Shown here: in pieces, positions 17,301-26,500 of the stretch
How positions within the stretch are numbered: the stretch's first letter is position 1
Layout: each line of letters starts with the position of its first letter
The notes under the pieces: model-generated
What the model saw: only the letters and a program-made list of their open reading frames with translations
Databases searched by the model: none
What the model was told of the DNA's origin: nothing
Assembly (NCBI GenBank): GCA_023436305.1
Contig: JAEZJQ010000010.1
Coordinates: 1-64,000, forward strand
Direction: 5' to 3'
Length of the DNA stretch: 64,000 nucleotides
Source: Bacillota bacterium
GTDB lineage: Bacteria; Bacillota; UBA4882; UBA8346
Translations under genes and position numbers: made by a program

Positions 17301-20300
17301 CGATCTTGATTATCCGGTTGGTTCCCAGCATTTATATCCCAATATTCAATCTGGAACGCGCACACGTCCGGATCAGATTCTGAATGAATCTTCTGGACCG
17401 GTTCCCCATTTACCACCTGAAATGATGTCCTTAACGATTCATGCCGGTTGATTAACCGGCGGAAGGTTTCCTCCAGGCGCTGTGGATTAAGGTTTCCTTC
17501 AATAGTTATAGCGCCGGGGTTGTTATAGCTTGTTCCCGCCTCTTCAAACTGGTTCAAGATATACATACGCTTCTGGGCCGGGGAAAGGGCATAGTATTCC
17601 CGGGCCGGGACCGATTCAATCGCGGTATAGACGCTGCTTTTTTGAACCTTTTGAATGTATTCCGCCAGCCCCATAAGGGTGGAATTAGTAAAGATTTCCC
17701 GCAGTGGAATTTCAAGATTGAACCGCTTATGGATACTCGTGGCGACGACGGTGGCTTTTAAGGAATGGCCGCCGAGTTCAAAGAAATTATCATGAAGGCC
17801 GACTTTTTCAATTCCAAGCACTTCTTGCCAGATTTCAGCTAGTTTGGCTTCGGTTTCATTCCGGGGAGCGATATATTCCGTCCCGGTATTTATATTGCCC
17901 TCGGGCTCCGGTAATGCTTTGCGATCAATCTTCCCGTTTTGGGTGAGCGGGATCTCCCCGATACTGATAAAATAAGTGGGAATCATATAATCGGGCAGTT
18001 CCCCCGCCAAATACCCCTTTATTTCGGTGACCGTCAGTACTGTATTCCACACAATATAAGCGCAGAGATATTTATTGCCCGAGGCATCCACTCGATCCAC
18101 CGCCACCGCTTCCCGCACTGCCGGGTGTTTCATGATCTGGCTTTCGATCTCACCCAGTTCTACCCGGTAACCCCGAATCTTCACTTGGTGGTCTATCCGG
18201 CCTAAAAATTCTATATTACCGTCCGGTAACATTCGGCCCAGATCCCCGGTTTTATACATCATTGGAGCGGGTTCCCCCGCCGGAACATCAATGAAACGAT
18301 CGGGTATGAATGAAGCCTTGGTCCGTTCCCCGTCATTCATATAGCCCCGCGCCACGCCAACGCCTCCGATATATAACTCTCCGGCCACGCCTTTCGGGAC
18401 GACCTTCAAATTCCGGTCCAAAATATAGAAATAATTGTTGGCAATCGGCCGGCCGTAAGGAATGCTGGCTTGGTATTCGGAAACACTTTCCACCGGATAA
18501 TAAATCGACCATACGGTCCCTTCGGTGGCGCCACCCAAACTGATCACCCTGGCATTGGGGAAATGCTTTTTCAGATTCCCGGGCAAGCTCACCGGAATCC
18601 AGTCACCACTCATGAACACCAGCCTTAAACTTTCCTGGATGTAAGTCCGGTCGCTTTCAGCGAGGGTGTTGACCAGGTAGTTCATGGTGGAAGGCACCGA
18701 ATCCCAGAAGGTGATCCTGTGTTTCAGCAGTAGTTGTTTTAACTCCCCGGGATTTTGCACCTGTTCTTTCCGGGTGATAACCACCTTGCCGCCGGCGGCG
18801 AGAATGCCGAAAATATCATATACCGAGAGGTCAAAACACATGGAAGTGATAAACAACAAAGCATCTTGTTCATTGACCCGGAATTCCCGGTTCACCCAGA
18901 GGATCAGGTTGACTGCCGAATGATGCTCGATCATCACTCCCTTGGGTATGCCGGTGGAACCCGAGGTATAGATTACATAGGCCAAATTCCGGGCAATTTT
19001 CGGAAGATCCGGGTTATGAGAAGGATACAGGCTCATGGCGGTTTCATCAACAATAATTTGGTTAGCACAGTTTACATCCGATGCTTGATCGACCAGTACC
19101 ACGGCTACCTTGGAATTGTTTATAATATATTCTTTCCGGGAAAGCGGGTATTCCGGATCAATCGGGACATAAGCGCCACCGCATTTTAAAATCGCCATCA
19201 TCCCGATGATCATTGCAAAACCACGCTGGGTAATGAGCGCCACATGGTCTCCCGATTTAACCCCCTGTTCCATCAGGATTCGGGCCATCTGATTCGCTTT
19301 TTCGTTCAATTCCCGGTATGTTAATTGTTGATCCCCCAACACAAGGGCCGCCCGTTCCGGGGTCCTGGATACCTGCTCCTCAAACAAACGATGCATGGTT
19401 TTATCTTTGGGGTAATCGGTTTGGGTCCGGTTAAAGTCGTAGACCAGATCCCGGACCAGATCACGGGAGAGCAGCGCTTCGCTTCGCAAATAGGGATCAT
19501 CGTTCAGGGCGATCTCCTCTAATATCCTAAGATACAAATCTGCCGCCGTGGCAATGTCATCATCCAGGAAATAATCCGGAGAATACTTGATTTGCAACGA
19601 AAAGGCGTCGAAGGTCTTGGAAACCTCCAGGTCGAACAAGGTGTTGGTCATTTCATTAGAACCGAGTTCCAAAGCGCTTTCAGCGGGTCCGGTCACTTCC
19701 AGCTCCGTAATTCCTTTTAATACATGAAAATCGGTAAAATTCAGCAGCGTATCGAAGACCGGGTTGCCGGAATTGCCCCGCTCCCCGATGATTTCGGCGA
19801 TATCCGCCAGAAACAGTTCATTGACTTTGGCTTGTCGTAGATGGTTGGCGGTGGCTTCCAGGAGTTTGAACTTCTCCATCTCGGTGTCCACCTTTATCCG
19901 CACCGGGATGGTATTCAAGAAGCAACCGAGAACTTTCTCACCGTCCTCCATGGCTGGACGGTCATGACTGACCACTCCGGTGACAATATCGTTTTCGGTG
20001 GTGATTATGCCAAGCAGATACACATGGGCGGCCAAACAGATATCATGTAAAGCGCATTGATAGTACCGGGCCTTTTGTTCCAACAAGCCGGGCAGGTTGG
20101 CCGGAAAACTCCGGCGCAGGATCCGGCTCTCCCGCAAATTATTGATCTTGCGGCTGGAAAAATTAAACGGCAGTTTGTTCCGGGTAAACCCTTGTAAATA
20201 TTCTTTCCAGAACTCCCGGGCCTGATCCCCTGTTTGGCGGCTTAAGTTAATGGCCACATAATCCTTGTAGGAACTGCATAGAGGTTCCAGTGGCGACGTC

Positions 20301-23300
20301 TCGCCCTGGAACTGCCGGCCGAACAGGGTGATAAATTCGGTCATCATACTGGCGACGCTCCAGCCGTCCAGGATTGCATGCTGAAAGGACAGAACCAGAC
20401 AAAAATCCTGGCGGCCCAGATTAAACAGGCGCATCCGCCATAACAGGCCGTGGTTAAAGATAAACTTGTTTTGGATATCATGGGCTAGGTATTCGCCGAT
20501 CTTTTGTTGCTGCGTAGCTGTATCATGGGAGGACAGATCTTCGCAGATCACTTGGGGAATGACTTGGCTGTGAATGGAATGCACCACCTGAACCGGTTCG
20601 CCAAAATGTTCCAGATCAAAGGTAGTCCGAAGGATGGGATGCCTTTGGATCATGGATTTTAAGACGGCGTTAAATACGGCAGAGTCAAACCGGTTGATTT
20701 TAAACATAAACGGAAATTGGTCGTGATAAATGGGCTCGTCCGGCCGTAATTTGGTAAAAAACACCATCCCCTGCTGGATGAAGCTCAATGGGTAGAAATC
20801 TTCATATGCTTCCGGTAAAAAGCAGGCCTGATTGGGATCCGCCAATTTATTTAGTTGCCAATGCTTGATCAAGCGCAAGCCGGTTTCCAGATCATTTCCG
20901 GCCGATTCCAAGCTGGAATCCTTCAGGCTGGAATCAATACTGGCAGATAGTTCCTTGATGGTCTGGTACAGATAGAGGTCTTTCATCTGAATATTCGATT
21001 CAAAGGCCTGGTTGATAGTGCTGATCAGGTGAATGGCTTTGATGGAATCCCCGCCCATATGAAAAAAGTTGTCGGTAATTCCCGCCCGTTCAATATGTAA
21101 TACCTCTTGCCATATATTGGCCAGTTTGCGTTCTGTTTCATTGCGGGGCGCTTCGTATTCTTTTTCAGCAAGGATCCGGCCCATCCCAAGAATGGGGTCC
21201 GGCAAAGCTTTCCGGTCCACTTTGTGGTTGGCCGTCATCGGTATCTTTTCCAGGGGTACAAAATAGGCCGGGATCATGTATTCCGGTAGTTTCGCCGCTA
21301 AATGCGCCCGGATTTCGGCAAGGGTGAACTCAATCTCGGCGACATAATAGGCGCAAAGATATTTATCACCCACGGGCGCCCCTTCGGTTGCATCTTCCCC
21401 GGCGATGACCACCACTTCTTTCACTGGCAGGAACTCCAAAATCACCGATTCAATCTCTCCCAGTTCAATCCGGTGGCCCCTGATCTTGACCTGATGATCG
21501 ATACGCCCCAGATATTCCAGATCTCCATCCGGTAAAAACCGCGCCAAATCTCCGGAACGGTACAACCGATCCCCGGCCTGATAGGGGTTTTCCACAAAGC
21601 GCGCCGCGGTGAGTTCCGGCCGCTTTAAGTAGCCGCGCCCGACTCCGTCTCCACCCACGCACAACTCACCGGGGACGCCGATAGGCAACAACCGCAGTTC
21701 CCGGTCGGTGATATAGGCGGTCAGGGTGGGAATGGGCTTGCCGATATTGCTGATGTTTTGCTCGATCTCCCGGGAGGTGATCTCTTTATAAGTGACATGA
21801 ACCGTGGTTTCGGTAATGCCATACATGTTAATCAGTTTTACACCGGGATATTTTTGATACCATTCTTTTAGCATCACCGGTTTTAAAGCCTCGCCGCCGA
21901 AGATGACGTAACGGATGGCCAGCGTACGGTCCGGGTATTGCAACTCCTGGTTGACTAGATTATAAAAAGCGGTGGGAGTCTGGTTAAGCACCGTGACCCG
22001 GTGTTCCTTTAATAAATTCAAATAGGCGCACGGGTCCTGAGCAGTGGATTTGGGAATGATAATCAATTGGCCGCCGTATAACAAGGCGCCGTAAATCTCC
22101 CAAACCGAAAAATCGAAACAAAATGAATGGAACATGGTCCAGATATCCTGCTCATTGAAATCGAAAGGCAACTTCTCATTGAACATCAGCCGCACCACGT
22201 TCCGGTGCTCGATCATCGCCCCTTTTGATTTGCCGGTGGTTCCGGAGGTATAGATTACGTATGCCAGATCGCCAGGTTGATTCATCTCTTCCAAATTCTC
22301 TTGCGCCAAGGAATTATCCCCTTGATACAAGGAAACATCTCCCAAATCAATGACGGTCGGGCCGTTCTCCCGGTTGGTAAACCGCTCCCTGGAGGCGCGG
22401 TAGGTGAGTAAAATCCTGGCGCCACTGTCCGCCAGCATGTAATCGATTCGTTCCTCCGGATAATCCGGGTCAATGGGTAAATACGCTCCCCCGGACTTGA
22501 TGACCGCCAGCATGCCAATAATCATCTCCAGGGAACGCTCCGCTATAATTCCAATCAACTGATCGGGGCCACTGCCGTAAGCTTTCAATTTCCGGGCCAA
22601 TTGATTGGCGCGCTGATTCAGCTCCCGGTAGGCAATCTGCCGGTCTTCAAAAGTAACCGCCGTCCGGTCCGGATTCCGGGCGGCTTGTTCGGCGAACAAG
22701 CGGTGAATGGTCTTCTCCCTGGGATAATTGGCGCGGGTGTTGTTGAATTCAACCAAGATTTGTTGTTGTTCCCGTTCCAAAAGAATCGGGAGTTTCGCCA
22801 GGGGAGTATTCGGGTTTTCCAGGATGGCCGTCAGCACTGTCTCCAAGTGGGCCGCGATTGCGGCTATATAGTTTCCGTCATATACACCGGCGTTGTATTC
22901 CACGTTTAACCGGAGCAAATTATCTTGGGTGGCAAAGGCCAGGACCAGATCTGCCCGGACATTTTTCAACTTTTCCACCTCATGAATCTCCGAAAGCAAG
23001 ACCACGGTTTTCAGGGAGGGCTTGCCGTCATGCAGCTCAAGCCCCAACAGTTCAGCCAGTTTCACATAAGGGAAATGGGAATGGCCATCGGCTTCCGTAA
23101 CGGTCTGTTTCACCACCAGTAACAAATCCTTAAACGTACCGGTTTCCGCCACGGTGGTCCGTAACAGCAAAATATCGTTGAAGGAATGGGTTTGATCGGC
23201 GCTTTTCAAGACCGGCATGGCGATAATGACGTCTTCATTGCCGGTGTACCGGTATAATAAGTAGGTAAGTGCCGCCGCGATGATCATAAACGTCCCATAG

Positions 23301-23539
23301 GGGGAATTTTTGCTCATGGCAACCAGCTTGTCCAGCACTGCCGGTTTGAATTCATATTGCAAAGCCCGGTGTCCATTCTCTCCGGTCTCGCGCGCGTCTG
23401 CGCGCGTTTGGCGATTGTTCCAGCCCGGAAAAGCACTAGGAACAATTTCTCCCTGGAGCTTACCCAGCCAGTATTGTTTCTGTTCTTCAAATTCTTTGCT
23501 CGCCAGTATAATATTCTGTGAATACTGATCCAGGCTCAT
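14381..23539 (-). CDS. NRPS, half-C-A(Thr)-PCP-C-A(Cys-like)-PCP-C-A(Ser)-PCP
   Basis: 3052 residues; the ATG at 23539 follows GAGGGGG by 8 bases. Residues about 15-280 are only the C-terminal lobe of a condensation domain (from EQKQYWLGKL on, no HHxxxDG). A1: YTSGTTG near 430, code DFWNIGMVHK, the classic Thr code; PCP1 near 828. The second C domain (near 916-1350) opens PLSFIQQGMVFF and has QHAILDGWS, features of the D-accepting class, although no epimerase precedes it. A2: code DLYDFSLVWK, close to the Cys code; PCP2 near 1923. The third C domain is ordinary (HHIISDG). A3: code DVWHFSLVDK, Ser; PCP3 near 2991. The C-terminal helix ending EINNLPED resembles that of the Phe protein and may dock onto the next gene's N-terminal linker. 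Confidence 0.96.
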   Translation of the reverse strand: MSLDQYSQNIILASKEFEEQKQYWLGKLQGEIVPSAFPGWNNRQTRADARETGENGHRALQYEFKPAVLDKLVAMSKNSPYGTFMIIAAALTYLLYRYTGNEDVIIAMPVLKSADQTHSFNDILLLRTTVAETGTFKDLLLVVKQTVTEADGHSHFPYVKLAELLGLELHDGKPSLKTVVLLSEIHEVEKLKNVRADLVLAFATQDNLLRLNVEYNAGVYDGNYIAAIAAHLETVLTAILENPNTPLAKLPILLEREQQQILVEFNNTRANYPREKTIHRLFAEQAARNPDRTAVTFEDRQIAYRELNQRANQLARKLKAYGSGPDQLIGIIAERSLEMIIGMLAVIKSGGAYLPIDPDYPEERIDYMLADSGARILLTYRASRERFTNRENGPTVIDLGDVSLYQGDNSLAQENLEEMNQPGDLAYVIYTSGTTGKSKGAMIEHRNVVRLMFNEKLPFDFNEQDIWTMFHSFCFDFSVWEIYGALLYGGQLIIIPKSTAQDPCAYLNLLKEHRVTVLNQTPTAFYNLVNQELQYPDRTLAIRYVIFGGEALKPVMLKEWYQKYPGVKLINMYGITETTVHVTYKEITSREIEQNISNIGKPIPTLTAYITDRELRLLPIGVPGELCVGGDGVGRGYLKRPELTAARFVENPYQAGDRLYRSGDLARFLPDGDLEYLGRIDHQVKIRGHRIELGEIESVILEFLPVKEVVVIAGEDATEGAPVGDKYLCAYYVAEIEFTLAEIRAHLAAKLPEYMIPAYFVPLEKIPMTANHKVDRKALPDPILGMGRILAEKEYEAPRNETERKLANIWQEVLHIERAGITDNFFHMGGDSIKAIHLISTINQAFESNIQMKDLYLYQTIKELSASIDSSLKDSSLESAGNDLETGLRLIKHWQLNKLADPNQACFLPEAYEDFYPLSFIQQGMVFFTKLRPDEPIYHDQFPFMFKINRFDSAVFNAVLKSMIQRHPILRTTFDLEHFGEPVQVVHSIHSQVIPQVICEDLSSHDTATQQQKIGEYLAHDIQNKFIFNHGLLWRMRLFNLGRQDFCLVLSFQHAILDGWSVASMMTEFITLFGRQFQGETSPLEPLCSSYKDYVAINLSRQTGDQAREFWKEYLQGFTRNKLPFNFSSRKINNLRESRILRRSFPANLPGLLEQKARYYQCALHDICLAAHVYLLGIITTENDIVTGVVSHDRPAMEDGEKVLGCFLNTIPVRIKVDTEMEKFKLLEATANHLRQAKVNELFLADIAEIIGERGNSGNPVFDTLLNFTDFHVLKGITELEVTGPAESALELGSNEMTNTLFDLEVSKTFDAFSLQIKYSPDYFLDDDIATAADLYLRILEEIALNDDPYLRSEALLSRDLVRDLVYDFNRTQTDYPKDKTMHRLFEEQVSRTPERAALVLGDQQLTYRELNEKANQMARILMEQGVKSGDHVALITQRGFAMIIGMMAILKCGGAYVPIDPEYPLSRKEYIINNSKVAVVLVDQASDVNCANQIIVDETAMSLYPSHNPDLPKIARNLAYVIYTSGSTGIPKGVMIEHHSAVNLILWVNREFRVNEQDALLFITSMCFDLSVYDIFGILAAGGKVVITRKEQVQNPGELKQLLLKHRITFWDSVPSTMNYLVNTLAESDRTYIQESLRLVFMSGDWIPVSLPGNLKKHFPNARVISLGGATEGTVWSIYYPVESVSEYQASIPYGRPIANNYFYILDRNLKVVPKGVAGELYIGGVGVARGYMNDGERTKASFIPDRFIDVPAGEPAPMMYKTGDLGRMLPDGNIEFLGRIDHQVKIRGYRVELGEIESQIMKHPAVREAVAVDRVDASGNKYLCAYIVWNTVLTVTEIKGYLAGELPDYMIPTYFISIGEIPLTQNGKIDRKALPEPEGNINTGTEYIAPRNETEAKLAEIWQEVLGIEKVGLHDNFFELGGHSLKATVVATSIHKRFNLEIPLREIFTNSTLMGLAEYIQKVQKSSVYTAIESVPAREYYALSPAQKRMYILNQFEEAGTSYNNPGAITIEGNLNPQRLEETFRRLINRHESLRTSFQVVNGEPVQKIHSESDPDVCAFQIEYWDINAGNQPDNQDRFIREIISGFIKSFELKKAPLLKAGLIRLTADKHILLFDMHHIISDGISMGLLIKEFAGLYNHEILPELRIQYKDFSEWQNQLISSEVFQKQEAYWLHKFSGEIPVLELPTDYPRPVIQSFSGNRIGFTMSAAVTQKLNGLATQTGATMYMVLLAAYTTLLYRYTGQTDIIVGSPIANRTHADMQNIIGMFVNTLSLRNYPAGDKEFIEYLNEVKQNALDAYENQDYQFEELVEKLDLKRDVSRNPLFDTMLVLQNMEMAALEIPGLKFTPYQFENRVAKFDLTLTASETTNGIHVEFEYCTALFKQETIERMAGHFANILESVTGNPEVRLAAIEMLSDHEKKQLLYEFNDTRAEYPKDNTIDELFAKQVEQTPDRIAVVFKEQQLTYQALNQKINQLAEVLRKKGIQPDNIVGIMVERSLEMIIGIMAILKAGGAYLPIDPGYPAERIKYMIEDSNAKILLTSKEFVVKGEAIYGITLIDLSDAQIYHEPVGNGNNSKFEFKYPRQSGAHNLAYVIYTSGSTGKPKGAMIEHHSVINRLCWMQKRYPLNESDVILQKTPFTFDVSVWELFWWAIVGARVCFLTPGGEKDPAVITEAVQRENITVMHFVPSMLNLFLDYIENYKKQELLSSLKHVFASGEALNALQVKGFNQILNKINGVKLHNLYGPTEATVDVSYFECSEEQELDVIPIGKPIDNIRLYITAPNLNLQPVGVNGELCISGAGVGRGYINQPELTREKFKTDSYFPGERIYKTGDLARWLPDGNIEFLGRMDHQVKIRGNRIELGEIENRLLEHQAIKEAVVIAREDPSNNKYLCAYIVAESELAVSELRDYISKKLPEYMIPSYFIQLDKMPLNPNGKIDRKQLPEPGGDLNTQATYEAPRNEIEMKLMEIWRKVLEGGRIGIHDNFFELGGHSLKAINILLLINQEFGLTISINELFERQTIAKMADLIQNIIAEFEEALQEINNLPED
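23389..23406. repeat. GC-alternating hairpin inside coding linker
   Basis: CGCGCGC-GTCT-GCGCGCG, perfect 7-base arms, lies in the linker near the N-terminus of the Thr/Cys/Ser NRPS gene, where it encodes an Arg/Ala/Asp-rich patch (TRADARE). One of five such hairpins in the window. Confidence 0.6.
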
Positions 23540-23580
23540 GACGGCATCCCCCTCGTTATATCTCAACCCATTGATTATGT

Positions 23581-26500
23581 TTAAAAGTCAAAGGTGACTT
23601 CTTCCTTAATCACCCGGTCCAGGCCGGAATGCTGCCCTTCCAGTTTGATTTCATTCAGGGCCATGAAGGGACGGGCGGTGATAGTTTCCAAAATTGATAC
23701 ATAGTCTTTAGCCATGCGCTGCATGGTTTCCCTCCGGTACAACCCGGTGCTGTACTCAAAATAAAACTTCAATCGGTCCCCTTCTTCCCAGCCCTGGAGC
23801 AATATATCAAATTTCGCCGTTTCATTCCTGAGTGGATATTCGAAAAACTTCAATTCCGGCACCGGTTCGATCCGGATATCCACCGCTTGCAATACAAATA
23901 AGGTGTCAAATAAGGGATTCCGGCTGGGGTTCCGCGGCAAATCCAGTTTGTCAACCAGTTCGTCAAACTGATAGTCCTGGTTTTGGTAAGCTTGCAACGC
24001 GTTCTCTTTCACCTCTAACAGGAAACCGAAGAAATTTTTATAACCTTCGGGTTGATTCCGCATTACCAAAGTGTTGACAAACATTCCGATGACGCTTTCC
24101 AGGTCGGCGTGGGAGCGCCCGGCGATGGGCGAACCGATACAGATATCTTCCTGTCCGCTGTATTTGGATAACAGGATATTAAAGGCGGCCAGAAAGACCA
24201 TATAAAGGGTGGCATTGGCTGTGGCGGCCAGGCGGTTGACGGCATCCGCAAGTTCCGCGCTGGTTTCGAAGGGGAAACGGTCCCCCTCAAAACTCCGGAC
24301 CGCCGGACGGGGAAAATCGGTGGGCAGGTTTAATACCGGTATTTTCCCGGCGAAACGTTGCAGCCAGTATTCTTCCTGGGGTTTGATTTTGCCGCTTTTT
24401 TGCTGCTCATCTTGCCAAACTGCATAGTCTTTATATTGAATCCGTAATTCCGGCAAGGTTTTGCCTTCATATAAAAGCATGCATTCCTGAACTAACAGTC
24501 CCATGGAAGTACCGTCGGAGATGATATGGTGCATGTCATACAACAAAAGATGCCGTGTGGCGCCCATCCGGATAACTTCCACCCGGAGTAGCGGCGCTTG
24601 ATTTAAATCAAAGGGGCGGATGAAACCATCCACCATGGCAGCGACTTCTTCCTCGGGCGCTTCCTGCCAGGAAATGACCAAATCCGCGGTAGGCCAAATT
24701 TTCTGAACCGGGTCGCCATTCACCATCGCAAATGAAGTCCGCAGGCTCTCATGGCGGGCAATTACTTTGGAAAACGCTTCTACCAAACGGTTTTGGTCTA
24801 AATCCCCTGCGATGACCATGGCTCCCGGCTGGTTGTAACTTAACGCGCCGGGTTCCATTTGGCTGAGAATGTAGATCCGCTTTTGCGCGGCGGACATTGG
24901 ATAATATTCACGATATGCCACCGGTTGAATGGCGCTGAAGAGACTGGACGTCTCCCGTTCCAAATACTCCGCTAAATTCCGGATGGTGGGCGTCTCAAAT
25001 ATTTGCCGGATGGGTACCTCCACCTGCAATTCCTTATGCAGCCTTGAAGCCAAACCAATGGCTTTTAACGAATCGCCTCCCAAATCAAAAAAGCTATCGC
25101 CGGCGCCGATTTGTTCAAACCCCAGCAACTCTTGCCAAACTTTCATTAGTTTCTTCTCCATGGTAGTTTGGGGTTCCATATAGGGATTGCTAAGTTCCGG
25201 CCGTTGATAAAGCGCAGTTTTTACCTCTGAGTTGGCAGCTTGTTTCAGGCTCTCAAGCTTTACCCATTTATCAATACGGGCTCCCAGATCTCCCGTGGAA
25301 ACGGCCACCTGGTAAATATCCGCCATATCCAGGGCTTTGTGAAATGCTTTGATTCCCTCGTCCGGATTGATGATCAGCTGGTCCGTTTCCATCCCCGCCA
25401 AACCGGGCGGTATTTCATCCGGATTCAGCCTCCAGCCGTCCCAATTGATACTTAACCAGGTGGTTTTCCCGGCGAAGCTGGCCTGTTGAGCGAAAGCATC
25501 CATGAATGAATTGGCGGCGGCGTATGCCGCAAAACCGATGCCGCCCAGGATGGAGGCCAGGGATGACATGCAGATCCCAAAATCCAATTCCCGGGATTGA
25601 AACACCTGGTAAAGGGATAACAGGCCCCGGACCTTGGCCAAAAAGAATGTTTCACAATCGGATTTGGCCATATCCGCCATGGTCTTCACGCCGATCGCCG
25701 CAGCGGCGTGGATGACCCCGTGAATGGTCCCGAACCGATCTTCCGCCTGGCGGACAATGGCTTCAAGTTGCTCCGGACTGGATAAATCGCTGGTAAAAAC
25801 CAGTACCCCGACTCCCAGAGCTTCAATTTCCTTTAGTTGATTAATTCTTCTGCTGGTAAGATCGGAAGAATCATGACTTACCAGCCACTGTTCCCAGTCA
25901 GTGCGGGCGGGAAAGGCGGAATGTCCGATGAGCGCCAGGTTGGCCTTCACCGTTTCGGCCAGATTCCGGGCAAGCAGCATCCCAATTTTGCCCAATCCGC
26001 CAGTGATCAGATAGGTCCCCTGCTGTCTGAGCCGGGACGCAGGACGATTCACCATTGCCTCCTGAATATCAGGTGATTCCCGGCGGATGGGTTTGAAGAT
26101 CTGGCCCCAGCGCCGGGACCCCCGGTACGCCACCACCGGCTCCACAGCGGAAGCCAGGCATTCGTTCACCAGATCGCTCATCAATTTATTTTCACGGATA
26201 CTGTCCGGCTCCGGCAATTCCAGATCGATAAACTTGCATGAAATATAAGGATATTCCTGGGGGATCACCTTACAAGGACCAATCATCATCGCTTTTCCGG
26301 CGATTAGCGGTTCATCGCCGGTCACTGCTTGCGTTTGATCGGTAAATACCGTCATTTGCAACGGCTCATTGATTTTTACTCTTCCAATGGCCCGGGCCAG
26401 ATACAATAGACTATAAAAACCCTGATCCAAGAATTGTTCCGCCGGATCCATCAGACCCATATGACTGCCGCTTTTGGACGGATGATCACTTGCGTCCGGA

